DNA of 18,567 nucleotides from Anaerolineales bacterium. Lineage in GTDB: Bacteria; Chloroflexota; Anaerolineae; UBA7937. A program made the position numbers and the translations under genes. Where the stretch lies: NCBI GenBank assembly GCA_030593425.1, contig JAUVHF010000011.1, positions 1 through 18,567 of the forward strand, given 5' to 3'. Below are positions 7,504 through 14,330 of the stretch, piece by piece. The first letter of the stretch is position 1. Every line of letters begins with the position of its first letter. Under the pieces are notes generated by a model. That model ran no database searches. It was not told where the DNA came from and saw only the letters and a list, made by a program, of their open reading frames with translations.

Positions 7504-7651
7504 CCTGTCTGTGACTTTTGTCTCTTAGAGCCCCGCTTTATCCCCTAAGACCCCCCTCGTGGATTTGCCCAGCACTGAGGAAAATAGCCCTTACCTCCAC
7601 GGAAACACACCGAAGAGAGATGGCGGGAATGACCATAGGCAGGGCTAACAG
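7504..7651 (-). other. Region downstream of selA; no confirmed gene
   Basis: Nothing firmly identified. On the minus strand an open frame of 32 codons runs from an ATG at 7636 to a TAA at 7538, and includes VEVRAIFLSAGQ. I do not recognise it with confidence. No Shine-Dalgarno supports it, and it may be a remnant. No selB or selC (tRNA-Sec) was found here, although those genes often sit beside selA. Confidence 0.3.
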
Positions 7652-9049
7652 TCAAGCCAGGCTCGGCCCACTAGCCCGTCCTGGCATCAACGGGCCCGGG
7701 GCGGCAATGCTCCCCTCCAGGGCCTCCAGGAGGGCCTCGTCCTCTTCTGGGAGCACCGTACGGGGATCTAAGAGGTATCTCCCCTCCTCTATCCGCCCCA
7801 CCACAGCCGGTTCACCCATCCTCAGCCGCCTCGCCAGTTCCTGGGGGGAGGGTACGGTGAGGGCCAAAAGGTAGGTGGGCAGCGTTTGCCCCGGCAATGA
7901 GCCTCCTCCTACCGCCGAGCGGCCCGGGATCACCTCGCCCTTGAGCCTTCTCGCCCAACCCTGGGCCCGCTTCTCGATCTCCTCCAAGGGAAGAGCGATC
8001 ATCCGCCAAACGGGGACCTTCTCTACCGCTTCCCCTTTGAGGTAGTGGAGCAGCGTAGCTTGTAGCCCAGCCAAGGTGGTCTTATCCACCCTTACCGCCC
8101 GGGTAAGGGGGTGCTCCCGCAGAGAAGCGATCAGTTCCCTACGACCTATGATGACGCCGCCTTGTGGCCCCCCCAGAAGTTTATCGCCGCTGAAGCAGAC
8201 CAAGTCGGCCCCCCCAGCGATACTTTCCTGGGCCAGGGGCTCATGGGCCAAACCGAAGGCTGCCGTATTCAAGAGGGCTCCACTACCCAGATCGTCGAAC
8301 ACCAAGAGGTTATGCTCCCCTGCCAACTCCACCAACTCCTCTAGGGCCACCTCGTGGGTGAAGCCCACGATCCTGAAGTTGCTGTGATGGACCCGCAGAA
8401 GAGCCGCCGTCTCCTCGCCTATCGCTTGAGTATAGTCCCTTTTGTAGGTCCGATTGGTGGTCCCCACCTCTACCAGTTTGGCCCCGCTTTGGGCCATCAC
8501 CTCCGGGATCCGGAAGCCACCGCCGATCTCCACCAACTGGCTGCGGGAGATGATCACCTCCTTCCCCCTAGCCAAAGCGGTGAGGATCAGGAGGAGGGCC
8601 GCGGCGTTGTTATTCACCACCAGACCGGCCTCCGCTCCCGTCAGGCGAGAGAGGAGATCCTCGGCGTGAAGATAGCGGGAGCCTCTCTCCCCTGCCTCCA
8701 AGTCGTACTCTAGGTTGCTATACCCCCTGGCCGCCCTCTCCATGGCCAGACGAGTCTCAACGCTGAGAGGAGCCCGCCCCAGATTGGTATGCAAGATCAC
8801 CCCTGTGGCGTTGATGACCGGTCTCAGAGTAGGACGTAAGGCCAAGGATACGGAGTCGACCACCTGCTCCAAAAGAGTAGAGGGATCCGGACAGGGCTGC
8901 CCAGCCCCGATGGCCAGGCGCGCCTCCTCCAGGACGGCCCGGATGGAAGCCACCACCACCTCCCGGCCACTCTGGGCCAGAAGGCGCTTGATGGCCCTCT
9001 CCTGGAGCAGAGCGTCAACGCTGGGGAGTTTTCGCAGTTCCCTCTGCAT
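7652..9049 (-). CDS. selA: L-seryl-tRNA(Sec) selenium transferase SelA
   Basis: PLP-dependent selenocysteine synthase that converts Ser-tRNA(Sec) to Sec-tRNA(Sec) using selenophosphate. The ATG at 9049 (MQRELRKLPSV) is chosen because AGGGGTGAG precedes it and bacterial SelA proteins begin this way. The longer in-frame start at 9097 adds 16 unrelated residues. The 465-residue product carries the N-terminal tRNA-binding helical domain, VINATGVILHTNLGRAPLS, EYDLEAGERGSR, and the PLP lysine in CFSGDKLLGGPQGG (K290). A C-terminal small domain follows. Length and motifs look fully functional. selB, selC and selD are not in the window, so the pathway is only implied. It is transcribed alone and away from the divergent permease. 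Confidence 0.95.
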   Translation of the reverse strand: MQRELRKLPSVDALLQERAIKRLLAQSGREVVVASIRAVLEEARLAIGAGQPCPDPSTLLEQVVDSVSLALRPTLRPVINATGVILHTNLGRAPLSVETRLAMERAARGYSNLEYDLEAGERGSRYLHAEDLLSRLTGAEAGLVVNNNAAALLLILTALARGKEVIISRSQLVEIGGGFRIPEVMAQSGAKLVEVGTTNRTYKRDYTQAIGEETAALLRVHHSNFRIVGFTHEVALEELVELAGEHNLLVFDDLGSGALLNTAAFGLAHEPLAQESIAGGADLVCFSGDKLLGGPQGGVIIGRRELIASLREHPLTRAVRVDKTTLAGLQATLLHYLKGEAVEKVPVWRMIALPLEEIEKRAQGWARRLKGEVIPGRSAVGGGSLPGQTLPTYLLALTVPSPQELARRLRMGEPAVVGRIEEGRYLLDPRTVLPEEDEALLEALEGSIAAPGPLMPGRASGPSLA

Positions 9050-9058
9050 CTCACCCCT

Positions 9059-9087
9059 ATTATACCCTATTACCCCGGGAGAGCAAC
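9059..9087 (-). promoter_or_regulatory. Possible selA promoter
   Basis: On the minus strand a perfect TATAAT lies at 9064-9059, with TTGCTC 16 bases upstream as a poor -35. The implied transcription start would fall only a few bases before the ATG at 9049, inside the Shine-Dalgarno. Either the message is nearly leaderless or the hexamer is fortuitous. Confidence 0.35.
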
Positions 9088-9128
9088 GAGCCCCCATGAG
9101 GTTCCCCGCATCTTTTGGTCCCCTTCGG

Positions 9129-9143
9129 TGTTATTAAATAACA
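9129..9143. promoter_or_regulatory. 15-bp palindromic operator candidate
   Basis: TGTTATT-A-AATAACA is a perfect inverted repeat (7 bp arms, 1-base centre). It lies 16 bases upstream of the -35 of the permease promoter, in the divergent selA/permease region. Such symmetry is typical of a dimeric regulator site. Half-site spacing is one base short of the Rex consensus, so I do not assign a regulator. Confidence 0.45.
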
Positions 9144-9159
9144 AAGTAGGCCCAGGCTA

Positions 9160-9188
9160 TTGACATCTGGTGGGAAATATAGTAATAT
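9160..9188 (+). promoter_or_regulatory. Promoter of the APC permease gene
   Basis: A perfect -35 TTGACA (9160-9165) and -10 TAATAT (9183-9188) are spaced by 17 bases. Transcription would start near 9195, leaving a leader of about 210 bases before the GTG at 9408. Confidence 0.75.
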
Positions 9189-9208
9189 AGCAGCATAGTA
9201 CCATAGTA
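9177..9208. repeat. Four 8-bp tandem repeats over the -10 and start site
   Basis: Four consecutive octamers follow one another without gaps: ATATAGTA (9177), ATATAGCA (9185), GCATAGTA (9193) and CCATAGTA (9201). The last two overlap a perfect tandem CATAGTAC/CATAGTAC (9194-9209). The array begins upstream of the -10 and continues through the predicted start site. It could be an operator array or a slippage-prone tract that tunes promoter geometry. Confidence 0.6.
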
Positions 9209-9209
9209 C

Positions 9210-9407
9210 CACCCCATGTCGTTCCTTCTATTTGAAACCGTTCGTCTATCTTTTACTTCTCGGAGATCGCGGGAAGGGAGGTGGTAGAGTGAACTTTTGA
9301 GGAGGCCTCACCGGTGTGTGGGGCTCATTTTGTTTAGAGGAGGTGATGCAGATAGAAAGGAAGATTGTCGGCACTATCTAATCTAGGATTCTTAGGAGGT
9401 TTGAAAA
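9210..9407 (+). promoter_or_regulatory. Leader of the APC permease with Shine-Dalgarno mini-ORFs
   Basis: No known riboswitch was recognised, and the T-box motif is absent. Purine-rich Shine-Dalgarno sites recur, each 4-8 bases before a start codon. GGAGG then GTG 9289 gives a 3-codon ORF ending at 9300. GGAGG then GTG 9314 gives 7 codons ending with TAG at 9337. AGAGGAGGTG then ATG 9346 gives 11 codons (MQIERKIVGTI) ending with TAA at 9381. AGGAGG then GTG 9408 is the permease itself. Two contiguous 8-bp palindromes, GAGGCCTC (9302-9309) and CACCGGTG (9309-9316), share a base in the middle. AGATAG (9350-9355) pairs with CTATCT (9375-9380) inside the third mini-ORF. Confidence 0.4.
9346..9381 (+). 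CDS. Putative 11-residue leader peptide
   Basis: ATG CAG ATA ... TAA encodes MQIERKIVGTI, with a near-perfect Shine-Dalgarno (AGAGGAGGTG) abutting the start. It lies 26 bases before the permease start, and its body overlaps a 6-bp hairpin. A translated leader peptide could couple permease translation to amino-acid supply or ribosome passage. It shows no run of a single regulatory codon, so classical attenuation is not supported. It may also be chance. Confidence 0.35.
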   Translation: MQIERKIVGTI

Positions 9408-11096
9408 GTGGCTGAAAGAACATTATTCGCTCGTAAGTCCACGGGGCTTGTGCGGGAGATAGGCTTAACAGTAGCCATAATCGTACCCTTGGCCAATGCC
9501 ATCGGCGTCGGCTGGCAGGTGCGGGTCTTCCAGGGCATGGGCTACTATCCTGTGGCGAGGACCAACTGGTTCCTGGGCATCGCCCCTGTGACCATGGCCT
9601 TCCTCATCACCGGTATAGGCTGCCTGCTCTCCGTCTACGCCTTCGCCATTCTCACCGCGGCCATGCCCCGGTCAGGGGGAGGCTACGTAGCCATCTCCAG
9701 GGTCCTCAGCCCCCTGTGGGGTGTGGTGGCCACCCTATTCCAGTGGATGGGGGTCTCCACGGCGTATGGCCAGATCACTTTCTATTGCATATTGCCGTTC
9801 ATGCTCTACGGCGGCTTCATGGGGCTCGTGCTACCGGCCTTCTTAACCAGCCCCATAGGCGTGTTCGTCTTGGGCCTCGTCGTCATCGCTATCTTCAGCG
9901 GCATCGCAGCGCTGGGAGCCAGACAGACGGGTCGGTTGTTGCAGGTCATCTTCTGGATACCGGTGGCTATCCTCATCCTCGTCCTCTTCCTCTTCCTGGT
10001 AGCCAGCCCCAGCAGAATGGCCGCAGGGACACAGGAACTGTTCGGGGCCTCGCCCACCGCCTACATCCAGCAGGCCCTCGATACCGGCCTGGCTGAGGGG
10101 GCAGGAGGCTACTGGGCGGCGGTGGTCGGCTGCATCATAGTCACCTATTGGGCCTTCATCGGCTACGCCACCACCAACTTCATCGCCGGCGAGATGAAGG
10201 AGGCCGCTCGCAACCTGCCGAAAGCGATGCTCATCGCCACCGGCGCTATCACCGTTCTCTACTTCATCCAGTCTACGCTACTGGTGAGAGCCGGGGGCAT
10301 CGCCGGGGTGGTACAAGGCTTCGACCTCGTGGGCTCTACCGCTTGGATGGTCTTCGGCGGGGGTTCCTTTGGCGACCTGGCCTCCATCGGCCCCTGGATG
10401 CCCATCTTCGCCCATATCCAGGGCGTGGGGATGGGTATCGGGACCCTCACCGGCTGGGCCACCCTCGTCTTCGCCATCCTCTGGGCCGCCAACGACATCC
10501 CGCCCTTCATCCTGGCCACCTCGCGGATGCTCTTCGCCATGGCCTTCGACCGCGTCCTGCCCGAGTGGCTGGCCGATGTGGACGAGCGGTGGCACTCGCC
10601 CATCAACGCCATCATCGCCACCTCGGTGGTAGCCGTTCTCGGTGCGGCCGCTGAAGGCGGGCTCTTCAGCGAGGCCGGAATCTATCTGGGCGACACCTTC
10701 AAGGTCTTCATCGAAGGCTTCGGCTTCCGGGGCACCAACCTCTGGGACGCCATCTTCTACTTCTCCTTCGCCATAGCCTGCATCGTCTTCCCCCTCCGTC
10801 GGCCGGACATCTTCGAGAGGGCTCCCTTCAGGCACAGCAAGACGGTGGTTATGGTGATCGGCGTTCTGGCTTCCCTGGCGCAGCTCTTCTTCATCTACAG
10901 CTTCGTCTTCACCCCCCGGGGGGGCTACTACCTGCCAGGGCTGCTTCGGGAGTTCACCTTCGCCGGCTTCTCGCCTTGGCTGGCCACCATCGTCATCGCA
11001 GGGGTGGGCATCGGCTTCTACTACTATTACCGGAGCCAAGCCGCGGTCACCGGAGTGGACTACACTACCATCTTCGCCGAGATACCGCCCGAATAG
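9408..11096 (+). CDS. APC superfamily permease (amino acid/polyamine transporter-like)
   Basis: 562-residue integral membrane protein with about 12 hydrophobic helices spread over its length. Near the N-terminus, GLVREIGLTVAIIVPLANAIG and the following glycine-rich TM1 match the APC family substrate-binding unwound helix. The segment VTYWAFIGYATTNFIAGEMKEAARNLPKAMLIATG (written here only to name positions about 245-279) is the conserved TM6/loop with the E-x5-P pattern. ANDIPPFILATSRMLFAMAFD is the TM8 region. The GTG start follows TAGGAGGT by 7 bases. The substrate cannot be read out; amino acids or polyamines are the family norm. The gene is transcribed alone from a regulated-looking promoter to a strong terminator, and its codon use is visibly richer in C/G at third positions than its neighbours. 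Confidence 0.9.
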   Translation: MAERTLFARKSTGLVREIGLTVAIIVPLANAIGVGWQVRVFQGMGYYPVARTNWFLGIAPVTMAFLITGIGCLLSVYAFAILTAAMPRSGGGYVAISRVLSPLWGVVATLFQWMGVSTAYGQITFYCILPFMLYGGFMGLVLPAFLTSPIGVFVLGLVVIAIFSGIAALGARQTGRLLQVIFWIPVAILILVLFLFLVASPSRMAAGTQELFGASPTAYIQQALDTGLAEGAGGYWAAVVGCIIVTYWAFIGYATTNFIAGEMKEAARNLPKAMLIATGAITVLYFIQSTLLVRAGGIAGVVQGFDLVGSTAWMVFGGGSFGDLASIGPWMPIFAHIQGVGMGIGTLTGWATLVFAILWAANDIPPFILATSRMLFAMAFDRVLPEWLADVDERWHSPINAIIATSVVAVLGAAAEGGLFSEAGIYLGDTFKVFIEGFGFRGTNLWDAIFYFSFAIACIVFPLRRPDIFERAPFRHSKTVVMVIGVLASLAQLFFIYSFVFTPRGGYYLPGLLREFTFAGFSPWLATIVIAGVGIGFYYYYRSQAAVTGVDYTTIFAEIPPE

Positions 11097-11120
11097 GCTC
11101 ACCCAGAGTGGCCTACACTA

Positions 11121-11158
11121 TCCCCCGAGACCCACCAACGGGTCTCGGGGGAGTTTTT
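11121..11158 (+). terminator. Rho-independent terminator after the permease
   Basis: A perfect 13-bp stem (TCCCCCGAGACCC at 11121-11133 with GGGTCTCGGGGGA at 11140-11152) encloses the loop ACCAAC and is followed by G and TTTTT. It ends 62 bases after the permease stop. Confidence 0.93.
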
Positions 11159-11163
11159 ATCCC

Positions 11164-11192
11164 TTGCTCTTTCACGAATGGCGTGCTAAAAT
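11164..11192 (+). promoter_or_regulatory. Promoter of the 11262-12959 operon
   Basis: TTGCTC (11164-11169) and TAAAAT (11187-11192) are separated by 17 bases, directly after the permease terminator. The -35 is poor and the -10 is good. The leader would be about 60 bases. Confidence 0.45.
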
Positions 11193-11261
11193 AAGATTGC
11201 TTTCCTCAAAGGATGCAGTCTGTGATGCCGAGAAGATAGGCTGGCGGAGGGAAAGAGTCGC

Positions 11262-11738
11262 GTGAAGATCAGGGAATACCTGCTCAAACTAGAAGATAAC
11301 CTCATGACCGGCGGCGGCCGCTGGGTGGCCGATTTCACCGAGTCCTTCTGGGAACTTCCCGTCGGAGATACTGCCTTCGATATGCTCATTCTGGGCAATA
11401 CGCGCCCCAGGGGGTTTCTCCTGTCCCGTTTCTTCTCCTGGATAGTCCTCCCCAACTACCCCGTGGCCTGCTTCGCCTACTCAGACGATCCAGACCTGAA
11501 GCGTCTCTCCCCCTCCCTGAAAGCCATCGCCGAATATAGGGAGAAGGAGGAGATGCCCTGGGCCTGGCTGGTCATAGTCAACGAAGGGCCTTTTTCCCGA
11601 CGAGCCCAAGCCTTAGTGGAGAAGAACGATACCAAGGAGATAGGCATCGCTCTGGTGGACCTGGCCTCTCAGGAGATCACGGCCAGCAAATCGTTCATCG
11701 GCCGAAGGGTGGCCCGCATAGCCAAGCGCTTCAAATGA
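11262..11738 (+). CDS. Hypothetical protein, first gene of a three-gene operon
   Basis: The 158-residue protein is not recognised. The GTG start follows GGAGGGAAAGAG. No signal peptide is seen; a hydrophobic stretch around 50-62 (FLLSRFFSWIVLPNYP) lies in an otherwise soluble-looking alpha/beta sequence. Strand-like blocks FDMLILGNTRP, VACFAYSDDPD and WLVIVNEGPFS alternate with charged helices, and the tail is basic (GRRVARIAKRFK). The pattern suggests a small Rossmann-like or nuclease-like alpha/beta fold, but no catalytic motif can be pinned down. Its stop overlaps the start of the next gene by 4 bases (ATGA), indicating coupled translation with the two-helix membrane protein. Confidence 0.75.
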   Translation: MKIREYLLKLEDNLMTGGGRWVADFTESFWELPVGDTAFDMLILGNTRPRGFLLSRFFSWIVLPNYPVACFAYSDDPDLKRLSPSLKAIAEYREKEEMPWAWLVIVNEGPFSRRAQALVEKNDTKEIGIALVDLASQEITASKSFIGRRVARIAKRFK

Positions 11739-12199
11739 AAACCACCGCCCCTCTACAGATAGGTAACCTGCTGAAGACCATCGCCTTCCTCTTCTTTGGC
11801 CTCCTCATCCTCTGGGGGCTGATCAACTATCTGATGATGCGACAGGTCTACCTCCACTGGCTGCTGCTGCTCTTCAACCTGCTGGTGGCCACTGGCCTGG
11901 GATGGTGGTTCTACAAGAGGATGTATCACACCACCTTCTCCTACGATCGTGACGGCTTCGAGATAGAGCGGGGCGATAGCCGGCTATCGGCTCGCTGGCG
12001 AGACTACTCGCGGGTTTCGCTGGTCCACCTGGGACTCGGAGAGTTCGCCGTCCGGCTCTACAAAGATGGGGAGGATTTCTTGCAAATCCCCGCCAGTAGT
12101 CTAAAATTAGACCCCTCGGAGTTTCGCTTTCAGGTCATGGAGTTCGTCAAGGGACAGGAGAGAGGTCCAGACTTAGGGGCATCGTCCCCGAGGAGATGA
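11735..12199 (+). CDS. Two-helix membrane protein with a cytosolic PH-like tail
   Basis: 154 residues. Two transmembrane helices (about 14-34 and 39-60) form a hairpin at the N-terminus. They are followed by a predominantly beta, soluble C-terminal domain (TFSYDRDGFEIERGD, WRDYSRVSLV, EFAVRLYKDGEDFLQIP, then a helix). This layout, with helical hairpin, strands and final helix, resembles bacterial PH-domain (YdbS/bPH) membrane proteins, but no family signature is certain. It overlaps the upstream hypothetical gene by 4 bases and ends 4 bases before the nucleotidyltransferase-like gene, so all three are co-expressed. Confidence 0.78.
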   Translation: MKTTAPLQIGNLLKTIAFLFFGLLILWGLINYLMMRQVYLHWLLLLFNLLVATGLGWWFYKRMYHTTFSYDRDGFEIERGDSRLSARWRDYSRVSLVHLGLGEFAVRLYKDGEDFLQIPASSLKLDPSEFRFQVMEFVKGQERGPDLGASSPRR

Positions 12200-12203
12200 A
12201 GAT

Positions 12204-12959
12204 ATGGTCACCATGGAAGACGAAGCCAAGCGCGTCATCGATGCCGCTCGCGGGCAGGGGGTACACCTCAGGCTGATCGGCGGCCTGGCGGTGAAATTGC
12301 ACTGCCCCAGCGCAGAGCACCGGGAACTCTCCCGCACCTATGGCGACCTCGATTGCGTAGGTTACCGGAGCCAGCGCGAGAAGATAAGCCGCCTCCTAGA
12401 GGACCTGGGATATGAGCCCAACCGTCGCTTCAACGCCCTCCAAGGCCACCGCCGGCTCCTCTTCGACAACCCCCAGTTGGGGTTCGATGTCGATGTCTTC
12501 CTAGACATCTTCCCCATGTGCCACCAACTCAATTTCCTCCACCGCTTGGAACTCGATGAGTACACCGTGCCCGTCGCTGACCTCTTCCTCTCCAAATTGC
12601 AGGTTGTAGAGTTGAACGAGAAGGATGTCAAAGACACCTATGCCCTCATCGAGGACCATGAGATAGGTGAAACCGACGATCGGGAAGTGATCGACTCCCG
12701 ACGCATCGCCCGCCTCTGCGGGGACGACTGGGGCTGGTACAAGACAATAACCATGAACATCGAGAAGGTAGTCGCTTTAGCCGACGACTATCTGGCAGGG
12801 GAGGAAAAGGAACTGGTCACTGGCCGGCTGCGGAGGCTGCACCAGATCATCGAGCAAGCGCCAAAGTCGATGAAGTGGAAAATGCGGGCTAGGGTGGGGG
12901 AAAAGGTCCGCTGGTACGACCTCCCGGAGGACGTTGACCACCTCCAGGGCGCAGGGTGA
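12204..12959 (+). CDS. Nucleotidyltransferase-fold protein, copy A
   Basis: 251 residues. The start at 12204 is supported by AGGAG 8 bases upstream. The N-terminus reads as a minimal pol-beta nucleotidyltransferase: LRLIGGLAVKL with the GG at 26-27, then YGDLD with D48/D50 as the metal pair. FDVDVFLD at about 94-101 supplies the third acidic residue. Then comes a helical half with LFLSKLQVVELNEKDVKD and RIARLCGDDWGWY. The C-terminal block is W-K-x-R-A-x-x-G-x-K-x-R-W-Y. The protein shares this whole architecture with the product at 14328-15215. The AbiEii/MNT-type families are the nearest named groups, but there is no AbiEi-like or HEPN partner. The function is unknown. It is the last gene of the three-gene operon. 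Confidence 0.78.
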   Translation: MVTMEDEAKRVIDAARGQGVHLRLIGGLAVKLHCPSAEHRELSRTYGDLDCVGYRSQREKISRLLEDLGYEPNRRFNALQGHRRLLFDNPQLGFDVDVFLDIFPMCHQLNFLHRLELDEYTVPVADLFLSKLQVVELNEKDVKDTYALIEDHEIGETDDREVIDSRRIARLCGDDWGWYKTITMNIEKVVALADDYLAGEEKELVTGRLRRLHQIIEQAPKSMKWKMRARVGEKVRWYDLPEDVDHLQGAG

Positions 12960-12975
12960 GGCTTCTATCCGGTTC

Positions 12976-13010
12976 AAAAAGAGGGCCCGTTGCTCGGTCT
13001 TCGGGCCCTC
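12976..13010 (-). terminator. Terminator of the metallophosphoesterase gene
   Basis: A perfect 9-bp stem GAGGGCCCG/CGGGCCCTC (12981-12989 and 13002-13010) is followed, on the minus strand, by CTTTTTG. It therefore terminates the leftward phosphoesterase transcript. The plus-strand operon meets the same hairpin but has no U-tract after it. Confidence 0.8.
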
Positions 13011-13032
13011 AAGGTGAACAGAGCGACTACCG

Positions 13033-13986
13033 CTAGGCCTCGAAGCGACTCAACTGGGTGATCTTGGGCCCGTCTAACTCCACCAGGAACCCCTTTAAGA
13101 TACCCTCCGCGTACTCGCTCCCCGGGTTCAGGCACTGGGTCCGTCCGATCTTCGCAAAGCCGGGACTCTCGTGGATGTGGCCGTGCAGTGCCAGAAGGGG
13201 TTGATACCTCTCTATGATCTTCCGCACCGTCTTAGAGCCCACGGGCACCATGCGCGGGCGTCCTGCCTTGAGCATGGGGTTCAGGTTCTTGTCCACCTCA
13301 GGAGCCTCATCGATGAGGCTCTTGTAGGGGGGCACGTGAATGCAGAAGACCGCCCTCTCCAACTTCTTAACCTGAGCCACCACCGCTTCTAGCCGCTCCT
13401 CCAACTCCTCCTCCGAGCACTCCCTAGGGGAGTCGAAGGGGGTGGGGTTAGACCAGCCAAAACAGAGGACCTCGTGCTCGTCGTCCAGAGCGACGACCTC
13501 TTCCTCTCCGAAGATCACCTGGGGGTTGGGATCGTTTCTTATGATCTCGTCGATAGATAGTTTGTCATCGTTTCCGGGGCTGATGATCACTTTGCAGCGC
13601 GGGGGGACCCGCTCTGGGATAAGGGAGAGCCATGCTTTGACGATCTCCCCCTCCATCCGCTCAAAGAGGTCCTCCCGGTACTCTTCATCGTTGCCGATCC
13701 TTGCCGCTTCCTCGGGGGTGGTCACGTAGGGGATATAGGTGATCATGCGGCATCTCTTCTCGAAATCGGGAACCTCCCCCTCTGAGAGGATGTACTTCTC
13801 GCCCAAAAGCGTGGCATCGTATAGACCATCGGGCCGCTTGATTATGGGAACCATCAATTTGCCTGTCATATCGCCGCTGAGCACCAGGGCGTCAAGGTCG
13901 AAGATGCGGGCCGCATTGAGGAATTTGCGCCACACCGTCTCAGAACCATGAAAGTCGGTGGAGAAGAGAAACTTAGTCTTGGCCAT
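13033..13986 (-). CDS. Calcineurin-like metallophosphoesterase
   Basis: The 317-residue cytosolic phosphoesterase carries the metal-binding blocks in order. These are D11-x-H13 (STDFHGS), G38-D39 (LSGDMTGK), G-N139-D (SPGNDDK, with Asp where many family members have the His of GNH), H217 (CIHVPP), and G269-H270-x-H272 (LHGHIHES). These fit a dinuclear metal site, with the third motif reading GND-D rather than GNH-D. The substrate is unknown; nucleotide or phosphodiester compounds are the family norm. The start has AGGAGGG about 10 bases upstream and an upstream promoter on the same strand. It lies between the two nucleotidyltransferase-like loci, which invites but does not prove a functional link. 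Confidence 0.9.
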   Translation of the reverse strand: MAKTKFLFSTDFHGSETVWRKFLNAARIFDLDALVLSGDMTGKLMVPIIKRPDGLYDATLLGEKYILSEGEVPDFEKRCRMITYIPYVTTPEEAARIGNDEEYREDLFERMEGEIVKAWLSLIPERVPPRCKVIISPGNDDKLSIDEIIRNDPNPQVIFGEEEVVALDDEHEVLCFGWSNPTPFDSPRECSEEELEERLEAVVAQVKKLERAVFCIHVPPYKSLIDEAPEVDKNLNPMLKAGRPRMVPVGSKTVRKIIERYQPLLALHGHIHESPGFAKIGRTQCLNPGSEYAEGILKGFLVELDGPKITQLSRFEA

Positions 13987-14015
13987 TTGGCGTCTTCCCT
14001 CCTAGGAGTGTCATA

Positions 14016-14044
14016 ATAGTATCAGATCTTCGAGTTTTTTACAA
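14016..14044 (-). promoter_or_regulatory. Promoter of the metallophosphoesterase gene
   Basis: On the minus strand TTGTAA (14044-14039) and TACTAT (14021-14016) are separated by 17 bases. The start codon is 30 bases downstream of the -10. Confidence 0.55.
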
Positions 14045-14095
14045 CTGAAAGCCTGCTCCTCTTGAGGAGATTTGGCATTCGAATAAGGAGGGCTT

Positions 14096-14330
14096 GTGTA
14101 TAGGAAGATAGTAGTGCCCCTGGACGGTTCTGAGATCGCCCACTACGCAGAGGTGAACGAGGTCGATCTCATAGCCATGCCCACTCACGGGCGGAGTATT
14201 CGGCAGCGTGGCGGAGAAAGTGCTGCGAGGCACCAACAAGCCGATCCTCCTTGTGCGTGTGCCGGGCATCTCCCAGACTGGTCTACCCCCGGCCCCGGAG
14301 CTGAAACTCTACGAGAGGGCAAAACCTTTA
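14096..14330 (+). pseudogene. Broken universal stress protein (UspA-type)
   Basis: The remnant starts with GTG after AAGGAGG and reads MYRKIVVPLDGSEIA, the classic UspA beginning. It then jumps directly to HYAEVNEVDLIAMPTHGRS, a stretch near the C-terminal third. About 90 residues are missing between them, judged against the usual 140-150 residue length. Right after HGRS the frame changes. The text FGSVAEKVLRGTNKPILLVR continues in another frame from about 14199, consistent with a 17-base loss where GLGRWL usually lies. The later frame then runs on over the 3' end of the opposite-strand gene without a stop until 14678. The gene has an internal deletion plus a frameshift and should not give a functional protein. 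Confidence 0.85.

Noticed and set aside
7405..7651. selC (tRNA-Sec) beside selA
   Set aside because: No long acceptor stem, no TTCAAA-type anticodon loop and no T-arm were found.
9128..9145. Rex redox-regulator site
   Set aside because: The palindrome resembles TTGTTA ... TAACAA, but the spacer is one base short and one half-site is imperfect.
9210..9407. T-box or known riboswitch in the permease leader
   Set aside because: The AGGGTGGNACCGCG T-box motif and the conserved cores of the riboswitches I know were not found.
10278..11102. 274-codon open frame opposite the permease
   Set aside because: Codon-bias shadow of the GC3-rich permease, with a skewed Asp/Glu/Gly/His composition and no motif.
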